Shown here in pieces: positions 19,801 through 28,662 of a stretch of 64,000 bases of DNA (positions are counted from its first letter, which is position 1; every line of letters begins with the position of its first letter). This stretch comes from CAVSMC01 sp963798655 (GTDB taxonomy: Bacteria; Pseudomonadota; Gammaproteobacteria; Burkholderiales; Casimicrobiaceae): contig CAWCUH010000004.1 of NCBI GenBank assembly GCA_963798655.1, positions 186,001 to 250,000 on the forward strand, read 5' to 3'. The notes beneath the pieces are model-generated. The model had not been told where the DNA came from, did not search any database, and saw only the letters and a list, made by a program, of their open reading frames with translations. The translations under genes and the position numbers were made by a program.

Positions 19801-20327
19801 ACGCGCATCGCGAGGTCGACGCCGGCGCGGATCAGCGGCTCGCCGCCCTTGCGCAGCAGCGACGAAACCGCGCTCTCCAAACCCTCGCCGCGCGTGTCGA
19901 CGAGCCGGCCGGTGACGAGCAGGCCCCACGCCGCAGCGTTGACGAACAGCGACGGCGAGCTGCCTACGTGCGCGCGCCAGTCGCCGCGCGCGATCTTGTC
20001 GCGGATCAGCCGGTCGCGCGTCGCTGCGTCGGGCACGCGCAGCAGCGCCTCGGCGAGGCACATCAGCGCGACGCCTTCGGCGCTGTCGAGCGTGAACTCG
20101 TGCATCAGCGCGTCGACGCCGCCGGCACTCGCACGCTGGTCGCGCACGCCTTGCGCGAGCTTCGCCGCGAGCGCCTGCGTGCGCGCAAGCTCGGTCGGCG
20201 AAAGCCGCGCCTCGTCGATCAGCGCGCGGACGAGCGCCGGCTCTTCGACGCGCGCGTGCCCGGCGATGCGCGCACGCAATGGCGCGAGCGGATCGTCGTG
20301 CGAACGAAGGAGGCCGAAATCGAACAC
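16845..20327 (-). CDS. putA: Bifunctional proline dehydrogenase / P5C dehydrogenase (PutA)
   Basis: 1160 residues from GTG at 20327. The enzyme oxidises proline to glutamate in two steps. The N-terminal half is the FAD-dependent PRODH barrel (RHSYDMLGEAA, NIDAEEADRLE, RLVKGAYWDSEVK, LHGMGETLF, RIYAPVGSHE). The C-terminal half is the aldehyde dehydrogenase (ISPWNFPLSIF, FTGSTAVARGI, ETGGQNAMIVDSSA, catalytic Cys in SAGQRCSALRVL). No ribbon-helix-helix DNA-binding domain precedes the PRODH part, so this PutA is probably not an autoregulator. The 5' end lies just downstream of a dispersed repeat, and the start codon is the least certain part. Confidence 0.93.
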   Translation of the reverse strand: MFDFGLLRSHDDPLAPLRARIAGHARVEEPALVRALIDEARLSPTELARTQALAAKLAQGVRDQRASAGGVDALMHEFTLDSAEGVALMCLAEALLRVPDAATRDRLIRDKIARGDWRAHVGSSPSLFVNAAAWGLLVTGRLVDTRGEGLESAVSSLLRKGGEPLIRAGVDLAMRVLGRQFVAGRTIHEAIANASERRARGYRHSYDMLGEAALSTRDARRYFDSYEHAIRALGAHGGARGARDGPGISVKLSALHPRFSRSQRERVIAELVPRVAELARLCKSLDMGFNIDAEEADRLELTLDVLAALAADPTLAGWDGLGFVVQAYQKRARFVVDWLVALARQHRRRLMVRLVKGAYWDSEVKRTQVDGLADYPVFTRKAHTDVCYLACAKALLAAPDVVYPQFATHNAFTLAAVDAIGGEADYEFQCLHGMGETLFDQVVGASGLGRACRIYAPVGSHETLLAYLVRRLLENGSNTSFVNRVVDPSVGIGELVADPVAQAQADAGAPHPRIAKPADLYRPRLNSRGIDLADDATLRTLARAMELPVEQAAYPLLAGGEVAKREPLDVVNPADAADVVGRVVEAAGSDARDAVRFALDRGAAWSQRPVDARAACLERAADLLEADAPRLYALAIREAGKTLADAVAEVREAVDFCRYYAQQARELCAQPGVVPRGVIVCISPWNFPLSIFVGQIAAALAAGNAVIAKPAEQTPLIAAAAVRMLHHAGVPVAALQLLPGRGETIGAALVGDARIAGVVFTGSTAVARGIDRTIGARGDDAVLIAETGGQNAMIVDSSALPEQVVVDALTSAFDSAGQRCSALRVLCVQSDVAAAIVAMLTDALAELAVGDPGRLATDVGPVIDADARDALEAHVERMRAAGFAIVRRPMPPGCARGTFVAPTLIDLGGIEGLGRLDREVFGPVLHIVRWRADQLDALVDAINATGYALTHGIHTRIDTTVDAIVARVNAGNVYVNRNIIGAVVGVQPFGGHALSGTGPKAGGPLYLRRLVRGVDDAPPFSPTTGTRVLLEQRMPGPTGETNLLQLQRRGVVGCIASSDQARARQHAIVAATGNVARDMSDEQAAYAEGVVALVVDDAHAARRAHRALAVRERGPITPVIQPDASGRYDWARLVVERTLTINTAAAGGNAALLAQAGDVL

Positions 20328-20332
20328 GAATG

Positions 20333-20344
20333 GAGGGTCAGAGT
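20333..20344. repeat. Dispersed repeat arm GAGGGTCAGAGT before putA
   Basis: Twelve bases identical to the core of the arm between ureA and ureB (ACGAGGGTCAGAGT). It is six bases upstream of the chosen putA start on the opposite strand, in the leader between the enolase-family gene and putA. It is the third location of the same element in this window, again at a gene boundary. Confidence 0.5.
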
Positions 20345-20401
20345 GGACTTGCGGTGGCCGTGACCGGCCGTCACCGCGTTCATGATAGATCGACTCCGAT
20401 C

Positions 20402-21547
20402 CTAAGGTCGGTAGCGGGCGAGCAGCGCGCGGTCGACATCGATGCCGAGGCCCGGACGGTCCGGCACGCGCACGACGCCGTTGTCGACCAGCGTCGGATG
20501 CGAGACGAGTGCCATGCGAAACGGATGATCGGAACAGTCGTACTCGAGCATCGGCTCGATAGGCGCCATCGAGTGGTGCGTGACCGGCAGCGCGGCGATC
20601 AGCTGCACCGACGCCGCTTGCGCGACGCCCGTTCCCCAGACATGCGGATTGACGCGCACGCCGGCCGCCTGCGCAAGCGCGACGATGTGGCGCGCCGCGG
20701 TGAAGCCGCCGCACGATCCGAGGTCGGGCTGCGCGATGTCGACGGCGCGCGCGCCGATCAGCTCGCGAAACCCGAACACGGTGTGCTCGTTCTCGCCGCC
20801 GGCGATCGGTATCGGCAGCGCGCGCCGCACTTCGGCATACCCGGCGACATCCTCCGGCGCCACCGGCTCCTCGAACCAGCAGACGCCGAACGGCGCCACG
20901 GCGCGGCCGAGCGCGATCGCATCGGCGACGCCGTACGCGTGGTTCGCGTCGATCAGCAGCGCGACGCCGCTGCCTTGCAGGGCTTCGGCGATCGCGCCGA
21001 CGACGGCAACGTCCGCGGCGACGCCGAATCCGACCTTGACCTTGACGGCGCCGAATCCCTCCGCGCAACGCTGCCGCGCTTCACCGACGAGCCGCTCGGT
21101 CGTGTCGCCGCCGGGGACGCGGTAGAACCCCGTCGCGTACGCGCGAACCTCGTGCCGAAAGGCTCCGCCGAGCAGGCGGTGTACCGGTACGCCATACGCC
21201 TTTCCCGCGAGATCCCACAGGGCGATGTCGACGGCGCTGATCGCCGCGACGACGCTGCCTTTGCGACCGTAGTCGCGCGTCGCGTGATACATCCGGTGCC
21301 ACAGCACCTCGGTGTCGCGCGGATCGCAGCCCACGACGAGCGGCGCAAGCGCGTGCTCGACCGCCGCCGCGGCGATCTGCGGCGGCTCGAGTCCTTGCGC
21401 AAACGCCTCGCCCCAGCCGATCGCACCGTCGTCGGTCTCGATCTCGACGATCGTCGCGCTGCGCCGTGCGACGATGCCTTGCGAGAACGCGAACGGACGC
21501 TCGAGCGGCGCAACGAGCGGATGCGCGGTGACGCGCCGGATCTTCAT
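20402..21547 (-). CDS. Mandelate racemase/muconate lactonizing enzyme family protein (enolase superfamily)
   Basis: 381 residues. The capping domain (1-115) is followed by the barrel with the superfamily's residues: KVKVG (the first Lys being the usual catalytic pair member), metal ligands in LIDANHAY, WFEEPV and IAGGENEH, and a His base in NPHVWGTG. The Lys plus His pair places it in the mandelate racemase-like group that dehydrates or epimerises acid sugars; the substrate is not identifiable. It precedes putA on the same strand and follows a carboxylate transporter, suggesting organic-acid catabolism. Confidence 0.88.
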   Translation of the reverse strand: MKIRRVTAHPLVAPLERPFAFSQGIVARRSATIVEIETDDGAIGWGEAFAQGLEPPQIAAAAVEHALAPLVVGCDPRDTEVLWHRMYHATRDYGRKGSVVAAISAVDIALWDLAGKAYGVPVHRLLGGAFRHEVRAYATGFYRVPGGDTTERLVGEARQRCAEGFGAVKVKVGFGVAADVAVVGAIAEALQGSGVALLIDANHAYGVADAIALGRAVAPFGVCWFEEPVAPEDVAGYAEVRRALPIPIAGGENEHTVFGFRELIGARAVDIAQPDLGSCGGFTAARHIVALAQAAGVRVNPHVWGTGVAQAASVQLIAALPVTHHSMAPIEPMLEYDCSDHPFRMALVSHPTLVDNGVVRVPDRPGLGIDVDRALLARYRP

Positions 21548-21666
21548 CGCTGTGATCCCCGTGCGTGCGACAGGGAATGAACGGACGCGGCCGGTCGCGT
21601 TCGAGCGACCGGCCGCGTCAGGGCCGCCGCAATGTTACACCGCTCGGCCGAGCGGGAGGAGCGGCG

Positions 21667-23190
21667 CTATCTCAGCATCAGGTTGTACGGCACGCCGATC
21701 GCGAGCAGCGCGACGACGAACACGACGCCGAACACGAGGCCGAGACGCCAGTAATCGCGTCCGGCGATGTAACCGCTGCCGTAATACACCGGGCTCGGAC
21801 CCGTCGCGTACGGGGTGAGGATCCCCATGATGCCGAGCGTGAACACGAGCATCATCGCGAACAGCGGCATGTCGATGCCCGGGATCGTCGAGCCGACGGC
21901 AAGCATCACCGGCAGCAGCGCGGTCGTGTGCGCGGTGATGCTCGCGAACAGGTAGTGCGTGAAGAAGAAGACGGCGACCAGCACCATCATCGCGACGAGC
22001 GGCGTGACTCCGCCCATATGCGACGCGACAGAGCTCGCGAACCACTTGACGAAGCCGACGCGATTCAGGCCGTCGGCGAGCGCTACCAGCGTCGCGAACC
22101 ACGCGAGCGTGTTCCACGCCTGCCTGTTCGACAGCATGTCCTGCCAGTCGCAGATGTTCGTGACGAGCATCAGACATACGACGACGAGCGCGGCAGTCGT
22201 CGCGTTGACGCCGATCTTGTCGCCGAAGATCCACAGCGCGAGCGCGAGCAGCACGAGCGCGCCGAGCACGATCTCCTTGATCGAGATCGACCCGAGCTTG
22301 TCGAGCTCGCTGCGCGCCCAGTCCGAGACCTCGTTGCCCGACTTCACCTCGGGCGGATACAGCCAGTACGTGAGGATCGGCACGAGCAGCAGCAGCACGA
22401 TGCCGACGGGCGCGAACGCGATGAACCACTGCGTCCATGTGACGTCGACTTTGGCGATCTTGCGCACGAACTCGAGCGCGAGCAGATTCGGCGCGAGCGC
22501 CGTGATGAACATCGAGCTCGTCACGCACGTCGCCGCGATCGCCGTCCACATCAGGTAACCGCCCACCTTGCGTGACGACGGGTCGTTCGGCATCGAGCCG
22601 TACAGCTGCGGCAGGTTCTTGATCACCGGGTACACGGTGCCGCCGGAGCGCGCGGTATTCGACGGCGTGAACGGCGACAGGATCAGGTCGGCGAGCGCGA
22701 TCGCGTAGCCGAGCGTCAGCGTGCGCCGACCCATCTTCTGCACGAGCGCGAGCGAGATGCGCCGTCCGAGCCCCGTCTTGTCGTATCCAAGCGCGAACAT
22801 GAACGCGGCGAAGATCAGCCACACGGTGCTGTTGGCGAATCCGGACAGCGCCCAATTGAGCGCCGCGTTACCGACGTTGAAGCCCGGCTTTGCGAGCTCT
22901 TCCGGGCTGTACAGCACCCATGGCGCCAGTATCGCCGCCGCGGTCACGCCGATGAGCCCGATTGCAGCTCCGGGCATCGGCTCGAGCACGAGGCCGGTGA
23001 TGACGCCGGCGAAGATCGCGAAGAAATACCAGGCGTGCGGCGCGAGACCGTCGGGCGCAGGCAGCAATGCGATGGCGAGCGCGACGGCGACGGGCGTGAT
23101 CGCTCGCCAGTTGAATCGGTGCGGCGCAGGTGCCGCGAGCGGACGTGCAGCGCCGACGGGCGGCGTCAACGCATGCGAGGGCGTGCTCAT
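21667..23190 (-). CDS. SLC13/DASS family di/tricarboxylate transporter
   Basis: 507 residues, about 12-14 membrane segments. ATG at 23190 has GAGGAGG upstream. Family features are the SNT motif in SPFTPSNTARSGGT, the matching second repeat ending in LTPYATGPSPVYYGSGYI, and the FMFALGYDKTGLGRRIS loop. DASS proteins couple Na+ (or exchange) to uptake of succinate, malate, citrate or 2-oxoglutarate. Located 119 bases before the enolase-superfamily gene on the same strand, it could deliver that enzyme's substrate. Confidence 0.9.
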   Translation of the reverse strand: MSTPSHALTPPVGAARPLAAPAPHRFNWRAITPVAVALAIALLPAPDGLAPHAWYFFAIFAGVITGLVLEPMPGAAIGLIGVTAAAILAPWVLYSPEELAKPGFNVGNAALNWALSGFANSTVWLIFAAFMFALGYDKTGLGRRISLALVQKMGRRTLTLGYAIALADLILSPFTPSNTARSGGTVYPVIKNLPQLYGSMPNDPSSRKVGGYLMWTAIAATCVTSSMFITALAPNLLALEFVRKIAKVDVTWTQWFIAFAPVGIVLLLLVPILTYWLYPPEVKSGNEVSDWARSELDKLGSISIKEIVLGALVLLALALWIFGDKIGVNATTAALVVVCLMLVTNICDWQDMLSNRQAWNTLAWFATLVALADGLNRVGFVKWFASSVASHMGGVTPLVAMMVLVAVFFFTHYLFASITAHTTALLPVMLAVGSTIPGIDMPLFAMMLVFTLGIMGILTPYATGPSPVYYGSGYIAGRDYWRLGLVFGVVFVVALLAIGVPYNLMLR

Positions 23191-23450
23191 GTATACCCCT
23201 CCTCGAACGGCAGGGGCGGGCGCGATCGCCCGAGCCTGATCACTTAAGCCCGCAGATTTCGCGACGCGGGCAATCCGATGTGCCGGTCCATTCTGCAACC
23301 GGGTCCCGGCTGCAAGTTGATTGCGCGCAAATCGCCGCGCGACGGCGGGCGTGCAGGCGAACATCCCGCCTTGCGGCGTTGCGCCGCATCGCGATTGCGA
23401 TTCGAAGCGGACGGCGAGCGGCGGTGCCGGTTGCGCCGCCGCTCAGATCG

Positions 23451-24128
23451 TCAAAGCTCGACGAACGTCTTGTCCTTGTTCGGCTCGACGACGTACTGGT
23501 AGAACGCCTCGTTCACCTTCGGCCAGCTCTCGAGCCTTTTCATCGTGCCGAGCCAGCGGCAGACGTTCGGATAATTGGCGAACGTGCAGCCGATCGCCTC
23601 GCCGCCGAGCGTCATGATGGAGCCGAGATAGTCGGCGAGCGTGATCTCGTTGTCGCACAGGTAGGCGTTGCGCGGGCCGAGGATGTTCTCGTCGAGAACC
23701 TTCAGCCACTTGTGCGCCTTCTCCTTGCCCCATGCGAGCGTGCCTGCCTGCACGACTGGATCGTCGCGCTTCATGAACGGGAAGATCTGCGGATACAGGA
23801 ACCCGTACGCGAAGTCGCGGTAGAAGCCGGTGTTCAGCCAGTCCATCCGCTCGTTCACGCGCGCACGCTTCTGCAGATCCTTCGGGTACGCCTGCGAGCC
23901 CGCCTTGTCCGCGAGGTACTTCAGAATCGCCGAGCTCTCGGTCAGTCGGAAGTTGCCGTCCTCGAGCACCGGCACCTGCGCGCTCGGATTGATCGACGCG
24001 TACTCCGGCTTGTACTGCGCACCGGTGAACAGATCGACGACCTGCAATTCGAGCTCGATGCCCGACTCGGCCGCGAACAGCACGATCGGACGGCTCGTCG
24101 TCGATACCGGGTGATAGTACAGCTTCAT
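23451..24128 (-). CDS. Glutathione S-transferase family protein
   Basis: 225 residues. The N-terminal thioredoxin-like domain has YYHPVSTTSRPIVLFAAE, a cis-Pro in AQVPVLED and the glutathione-contacting LTESSAILKYLA. The C-terminal helical domain carries ITLADYLGSIMTLGGE, with the N-capping box Asp. Two adjacent ATG codons exist; the one at 24128 has better spacing to GAGAGGAG. The substrate is unknown; the theta/zeta-like pattern fits a detoxifying or dehalogenating enzyme. The gene lies 108 bases after frdB on the same strand. Confidence 0.9.
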   Translation of the reverse strand: MKLYYHPVSTTSRPIVLFAAESGIELELQVVDLFTGAQYKPEYASINPSAQVPVLEDGNFRLTESSAILKYLADKAGSQAYPKDLQKRARVNERMDWLNTGFYRDFAYGFLYPQIFPFMKRDDPVVQAGTLAWGKEKAHKWLKVLDENILGPRNAYLCDNEITLADYLGSIMTLGGEAIGCTFANYPNVCRWLGTMKRLESWPKVNEAFYQYVVEPNKDKTFVEL

Positions 24129-24236
24129 CATCGCTCCTCTCGCCAAGAACGCACCCCGGGCGACGATGCCCGGGGCGGGGGGAGGATGGTGGCACGCTCG
24201 CGCGGCAAGCTCAACCGCGACGTGTGCGGTTGACGG

Positions 24237-25031
24237 TCAGTCCTTCTTGAACCCCTGCGCGACCATCTTGCGCCGGATGAACGCGATCTGCGTCGCGAGC
24301 GGCAACTCCTTCGGGCAGACGTCGTGACAGCCGAGCAGTGACATGCAGCCGAACACGCCGTCGTCGTCGCCGACGAGCTCGTAGAAGTCGTCGTCGGTGC
24401 GCGAGTCGCGCGGATCGAGCCGGAAGCGCGCGATCTTGTTAAGGCCGACGGCGCCGACGAAGTCCTCGCGCATGCGCGCCGTGCCGCATCCGGCGACACA
24501 GCAGCCGCACTCGATGCAGCGGTCGAGCTCGTAGATCTTCTCGGCGAGCTCCGGATCCATCCGCTGCTCGATGCGCGCGAGGTCGACCTGCTGCTGCTGC
24601 GCGTGCACCCACGTTTCCAGCCGCTCGCTCATCGCGCGCATCCACTTGCCGGTGTTGACCGACAGGTCGCCGATCAGCTCGAACACGGGCAGCGGCGCGA
24701 GCGTGATGTCCGTGCCGAAGTCCTTGGTGAGCGTGCGACAGGCAAGCCGCGGACGGCCGTTCACCAGCATCGCGCAGCTGCCGCAGATGCCGGCGCGGCA
24801 GACAAAGTCGAACTGCAGCGACGGGTCCTGCCTCTCGCGGATCTCGGAGAGCGCGATGAAGAGCGTCATCCCGGCTGCTTCGTCGATCGGGTAAACCTGC
24901 ACGTGCGCCGGGGTCTGCGGCTGCTGCGGGTTGTAGCGCAGCACGTGGATGCGAAGCTGCCGCGGCCGCTCGACGGCGGTCTTGCTCGCCGCCACGGCGG
25001 CGCCGGCGTGGACTGCGTCGTCGCGTGTCAT
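24237..25031 (-). CDS. frdB: Fumarate reductase iron-sulfur subunit
   Basis: 264 residues. The [2Fe-2S] ligands lie in CRAGICGSCAMLVNGRPRLAC, and the [4Fe-4S] and [3Fe-4S] ligands in CIECGCCVAGC, CMSLLGCHDVCP and neighbours. It carries electrons between the FrdC haem/quinol site and FrdA FAD. Compared with common succinate dehydrogenases it has the longer form with an N-terminal extension (about 25 residues) rich in Ala. It overlaps frdA by four bases (ATGA). It ends the frdCAB operon. Confidence 0.93.
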   Translation of the reverse strand: MTRDDAVHAGAAVAASKTAVERPRQLRIHVLRYNPQQPQTPAHVQVYPIDEAAGMTLFIALSEIRERQDPSLQFDFVCRAGICGSCAMLVNGRPRLACRTLTKDFGTDITLAPLPVFELIGDLSVNTGKWMRAMSERLETWVHAQQQQVDLARIEQRMDPELAEKIYELDRCIECGCCVAGCGTARMREDFVGAVGLNKIARFRLDPRDSRTDDDFYELVGDDDGVFGCMSLLGCHDVCPKELPLATQIAFIRRKMVAQGFKKD

Positions 25032-27026
25032 GCTGCGGCCCCCTGTTCGAAGAGCTCGTCGAGCCGCTCGTTGCGCCCGCGATAGCGCTCGGGCAACAGC
25101 TCCTCGTAGCCCATCAGCGCGCGCTGGACGTCGATGCGGCTCTGCCCGGCCATGTCGGCGCGCGTGCGCTCGATCGCAGCCTGCGCGCGTTGCGCTGTCG
25201 GGATGCTCGATGTAGTCCTTCGCACCGTAGCCGCGCCAGCCGGGCGGCAGCTCCATCGACATGACGTCGAGCGGCTCGTACGCGAGCGTCGGCAGCGTCG
25301 CCCTCGCGTCGGGCCAGCGCGCGAGCGTGCGCTTCAGCCAGTGCGCGTCGTCACGCCGCGGATGGTCCTCGCGGAAATGCGCGCCGCGGCTCTCGGTTCG
25401 CGTGAGCGCACCGAACGCGACGCACAGCGCGACCTTCAGCATGCGCGGCAGCCGGTAGGCCAGCACGAGCTCCGGGTTCGACCCCGGCGAGCGGCACCTG
25501 AGCCCCACGTCGCGGCTTCGTGCGAGCAGCCGCTCGAGCGTCTGCACGGCGACCTCGAGCTCCTTGCCGGTGCGGAAGATGCCGACGTTGGACGTCATCA
25601 AGTTCTGCATTTCGGCTTTCAGCGCCGCCGCGTCCTCGGCGCCGCGGCCGTCGAGCAGCGCGTCGAGCGACGCGCGCTCACGCTCGACGAAGTCGCGCAC
25701 GAGGCCGGTCGGAATGCTGACATCGTTGTCCGGGCGATCGCAGAAGTCGGAGATGAACTCGCCGACGAGCATGCCGGCGACGACGGTCTCGGCGACGGAA
25801 TTGCCGCCGAGCCGATTGAAGCCGTGCATGTCCCAGCACGCGGCTTCGCCGGCCGAGAACAGGCCTTTGAGCGTCGGGCTCTGCCCGGTGTGGTCGGTGC
25901 GCACGCCGCCCATCGTGTAGTGCTGCGACGGGCGCACGGCGGCCCACTTCTCGGCCGGGTCGACGCCGAGGAAGTAGTGGCAGATCTCCTTCACCTCGCG
26001 CAGGTTCTTCTCGATGTGCGCGCGGCCGAGCAGCGTGATGTCGAGCCACAGGTGCTCGCCGAAGCGCGTCTTGACGCCCTTGCCCTTGCGGATGTGCTCT
26101 TCCATCCGCCGCGACACGACGTCGCGCGACGCGAGCTCCTTCTTCTCGGGCTCGTAGTCCGGCATGAAGCGGTGGCCGTCGACGTCCTTCAGCAGGCCGC
26201 CGTCGCCGCGACAGCCTTCGGTGAGCAGGATGCCGGCCGGGAAGATCGTCGTCGGGTGGAACTGGACCGCTTCCATGTTGCCGAGCGACGCAACGCCCGT
26301 TTCGAGCGCGATCGCGCTGCCGATCCCTTCGCAGATCACCGCGTTGGTCGTCGCGCGGTAGAGCCGTCCGGCGCCGCCGGTGCAGATCGCCGTGGCCTTG
26401 GCGACGTACGCGGAGAGCTCACCGGTGATCAGGTCGCGGACGACGGCGCCGTAGCAACGGCCGCCGTCGTGGATCAGCGCGAGCGCCTCGGTGCGCTCGT
26501 GCACCGGGATCGACGCGCCGATCGCCTGATCGCTGATCGCGAACAGCATCGCGTGTCCGGTGCCGTCCGACGTGTAGCAGGTGCGCCACTTCTTCGTGCC
26601 GCCGAAGTCGCGCTGCGCAACGAGTCCGTGCGCCTCGTCGCGCTCGGTCAGCGTCACCTTCTGCCCGTTGATGATGACGTCGCGGTCGCCGCGGCGTACG
26701 CGGCTCCACGGCACGCCCCACGCGGCGAGCTCGCGCACCGCCTTCGGCGACGTGTTGACGAACATGCGCACGACGCGCTGGTCGGCGCCCCAGTCGCTGC
26801 CGCGCACCGTGTCCTCGAAGTGCACGTCCTCGTTGTCGCCGAGGCCCTTGATCACGTTGCCGAGCGAAGCCTGCATGCCGCCCTGCGCTGCGACCGAGTG
26901 CGAGCGCTTCGGTGGCACCAGCGACAGGATGATCGCGTCGTGGCCGCGGCGTTTCGCCGCGATGGCGAGCCGCAGCCCGGTCAGGCCGCCGCCGATGACG
27001 AGGACGTCGGTGTAGACGATCTTCAT
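25028..27026 (-). CDS. frdA: Fumarate reductase flavoprotein subunit, one frameshift near the C-terminus
   Basis: Catalytic subunit interconverting fumarate and succinate. Dinucleotide fold VIGGGLTGLRLA, covalent-FAD His motif RSHSVAAQGGMQASLG, catalytic HYTMGGVRTDH and CWDMHGFNRLGGNSV are intact. The residue pattern closely follows the epsilonproteobacterial Wolinella QFR rather than mitochondrial-type SdhA. A +1 shift near 25190 follows GYGAKDYIEHPDSA; the conserved tail (AQAAIERTRADM to NERLDELF) continues in the next frame. With one base removed the product is 665 residues, the expected size. Start ATG at 27026 overlaps the frdC stop. Confidence 0.92.
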
Positions 27027-27806
27027 GGCGTCCCCGCTTTCGCCGGCGCCGGTGTAACCCATGCCGGCGTGTAGTGCTCGCCGTACTTCGGAGCGTGATC
27101 GAAGCCGATCTTCATGTACGCGGCGAGCGTGGCGAGGCCCGAGCGCGACGAAGAACACCGTCAGCGCCCACTTGATCGTCTTCAGCCGCTTGCGCGTCGC
27201 GTTCGGATCGGCGACGCCGAACCAGCCCCACTTCACGCACAGCCGATAGAGGCCGATTCCCCCGTGCAGCTCGACGACGAACAGCAGCACGAGATACAGC
27301 GGCCAGTAGAAGTCGCTCCAGACGCGATCGGCCGACTCGAACGGGCCGATGCGGTCCGGGTGCGTCAGCATCACGTACAGGTGGACCGTCGCGAGGAAGA
27401 ACAGCGCGAAGCCGGTGACGACCTGCCAGAACCAGAGCGTCGTGTCCTCGTGCTTCATGCCCTGCATGTGCACGCGGAACGTGCGGAACTGGCGGTAGTT
27501 GCCCGGGAACTTGCGCACGGCGAGCATCGCGTGGACGACGAGCATCGCGATCACGCCTGCGACGACGATCGACACGACGCCCGGATACGCGTGCCCGAGA
27601 AAGAAGTACCCCTCGAAGAATCGCGCGACGGTCCACATCGCGTCGTTGCCGAGCAGGATCGACGACACGAAGAACATGTGGCCCCACATGAACAGCGCGA
27701 GCGCGAGGCCGGTGGCGCTCTGCGCGAAATCGAGCCGCGCCGGCGTACGGCTCTTTCGCGTGGCCGAAAGCCGCGCGCCGACCACGAGCGGCGAGGAAAC
27801 GTCCAT
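27023..27806 (-). CDS. frdC: Fumarate reductase cytochrome b subunit, one frameshift near the C-terminus
   Basis: Five-helix, dihaem membrane anchor of Wolinella-type quinol:fumarate reductase, which oxidises menaquinol or reduces quinone across the membrane. GLALALFMWGHMFFVSSIL and FRVHMQGMKHEDTTLWFWQ contain conserved haem-ligand His residues, and VELHGGIGLYRLCVKWG another. ATG at 27806 has GAGGTGA. A +1 shift near 27138 (inside FFVALG) separates the last 37 residues; removing one base restores 260 residues, the normal size (about 256). The neighbouring FNR-like box at 27863 suggests induction without oxygen. Confidence 0.9.
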
Positions 27807-27862
27807 GGATTCACCTCGAATGGAGACGCACACATTCTTCGCTCTCGGGTGCCTGGGACGTC

Positions 27863-27876
27863 TTGACGCAAGTCAA
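27863..27876. promoter_or_regulatory. FNR/ANR-like site upstream of frdCAB
   Basis: TTGACGCAAGTCAA is a perfect TTGAC-N4-GTCAA palindrome. Its centre is 63 bases before the frdC start. On the frd strand a -10-like AAGAAT (27839-27834) lies where a class II site at -41.5 would place it, giving a start near 27828. Confidence 0.6.
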
Positions 27877-27995
27877 CGGCCCATTGTGCGATGCGTCGAA
27901 AATGCCGGCCATAGCGCGCGAAGGCGCTGATAACAGCGGGCTCTGTGTGCCACGACAAGCGTCGTGCGAGTCATTCGTCCGGCTGCGCGTGACCG

Positions 27996-28009
27996 TTGAC
28001 CTCCGTCAA
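27996..28009. promoter_or_regulatory. FNR/ANR-like site upstream of porGA
   Basis: TTGACCTCCGTCAA keeps both TTGA-N6-TCAA half-sites. It is 75 bases upstream of the porG start in the divergent frdC-porG region (27807-28083), which holds two such sites and no gene. Confidence 0.55.
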
Positions 28010-28083
28010 TGGGCTTCCCGCAGCAGCGCGCGCAGCATGAACGACCGCGCGATCGGCGCGCTCGCGTGCAGGCAGGCAAAGCG

Positions 28084-28662
28084 ATGTTCCAGATTCGAAT
28101 CCATGGACGCGGCGGTCAGGGCGTCGCCTCGGCTGCCGGGATGCTCTCGATTGCCGCCTTCCACGAGGGGCGCTTCGCCCAGGCGTTCCCGAGCTTCGGC
28201 TCCGAGCGTGCCGGCGCGCCCGTCTCGGCGTTCTGCCGCATCGACGACCGCGAGATCCGTCTGCGCGAGCCCGTTATCGAGCCGGATGGGCTGATCGTCC
28301 TCGACTCGACGCTGCTGGCCGAGGTCGACGTGTTCGAAGGGCTGCGCGCGTCGGGTTGCGCGATCGTGAACTCGCCGCAAACGCTCGCCGAGCCCGGCCT
28401 CGCCGATCACACGCACGAATTGCGCGGTCGGCGCGTGTTCACGGTCTCGGCGGTCGAGATCGCGATGAAACACGTCGGACGCCCGTTGCCCAACACCGCG
28501 ATGCTCGGCGCCTTCGCCGCGCTGTCCGAGTGCGTGCGGCTCGATTCGCTGATCGCCGCGATCCGCAGCCGTTTTGCGGCGAAGCTCGCCGAAGCGAACA
28601 CCGCCGCGGCGGCCGAAGCTTACGCGGCGGCGGCCGAAGCGCGGGAGGTCGCGCATGCTTGA
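28084..28662 (+). CDS. porG: 2-oxoacid:ferredoxin oxidoreductase, gamma subunit
   Basis: 192 residues. FQIRIHGRGGQGVASAAGML is the diagnostic start of the gamma domain, followed by the conserved QAFPSFGSERAGAPVSAF (G-x-ERRG-x-P region) and VGRPLPNTAMLGAFA. The gamma subunit helps bind CoA in four-subunit oxidoreductases acting on pyruvate or related 2-oxoacids. The C-terminus is Ala-rich. It overlaps porA by eight bases. The partner beta subunit is not adjacent; the best candidate is at 38470. Confidence 0.9.
   Translation: MFQIRIHGRGGQGVASAAGMLSIAAFHEGRFAQAFPSFGSERAGAPVSAFCRIDDREIRLREPVIEPDGLIVLDSTLLAEVDVFEGLRASGCAIVNSPQTLAEPGLADHTHELRGRRVFTVSAVEIAMKHVGRPLPNTAMLGAFAALSECVRLDSLIAAIRSRFAAKLAEANTAAAAEAYAAAAEAREVAHA

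Noticed and set aside
27023..27200. Programmed frameshift in frdC
   Set aside because: There is no slippery heptamer at 27138, and eight other unrelated genes show similar single-base shifts, so an error or mutation is simpler.
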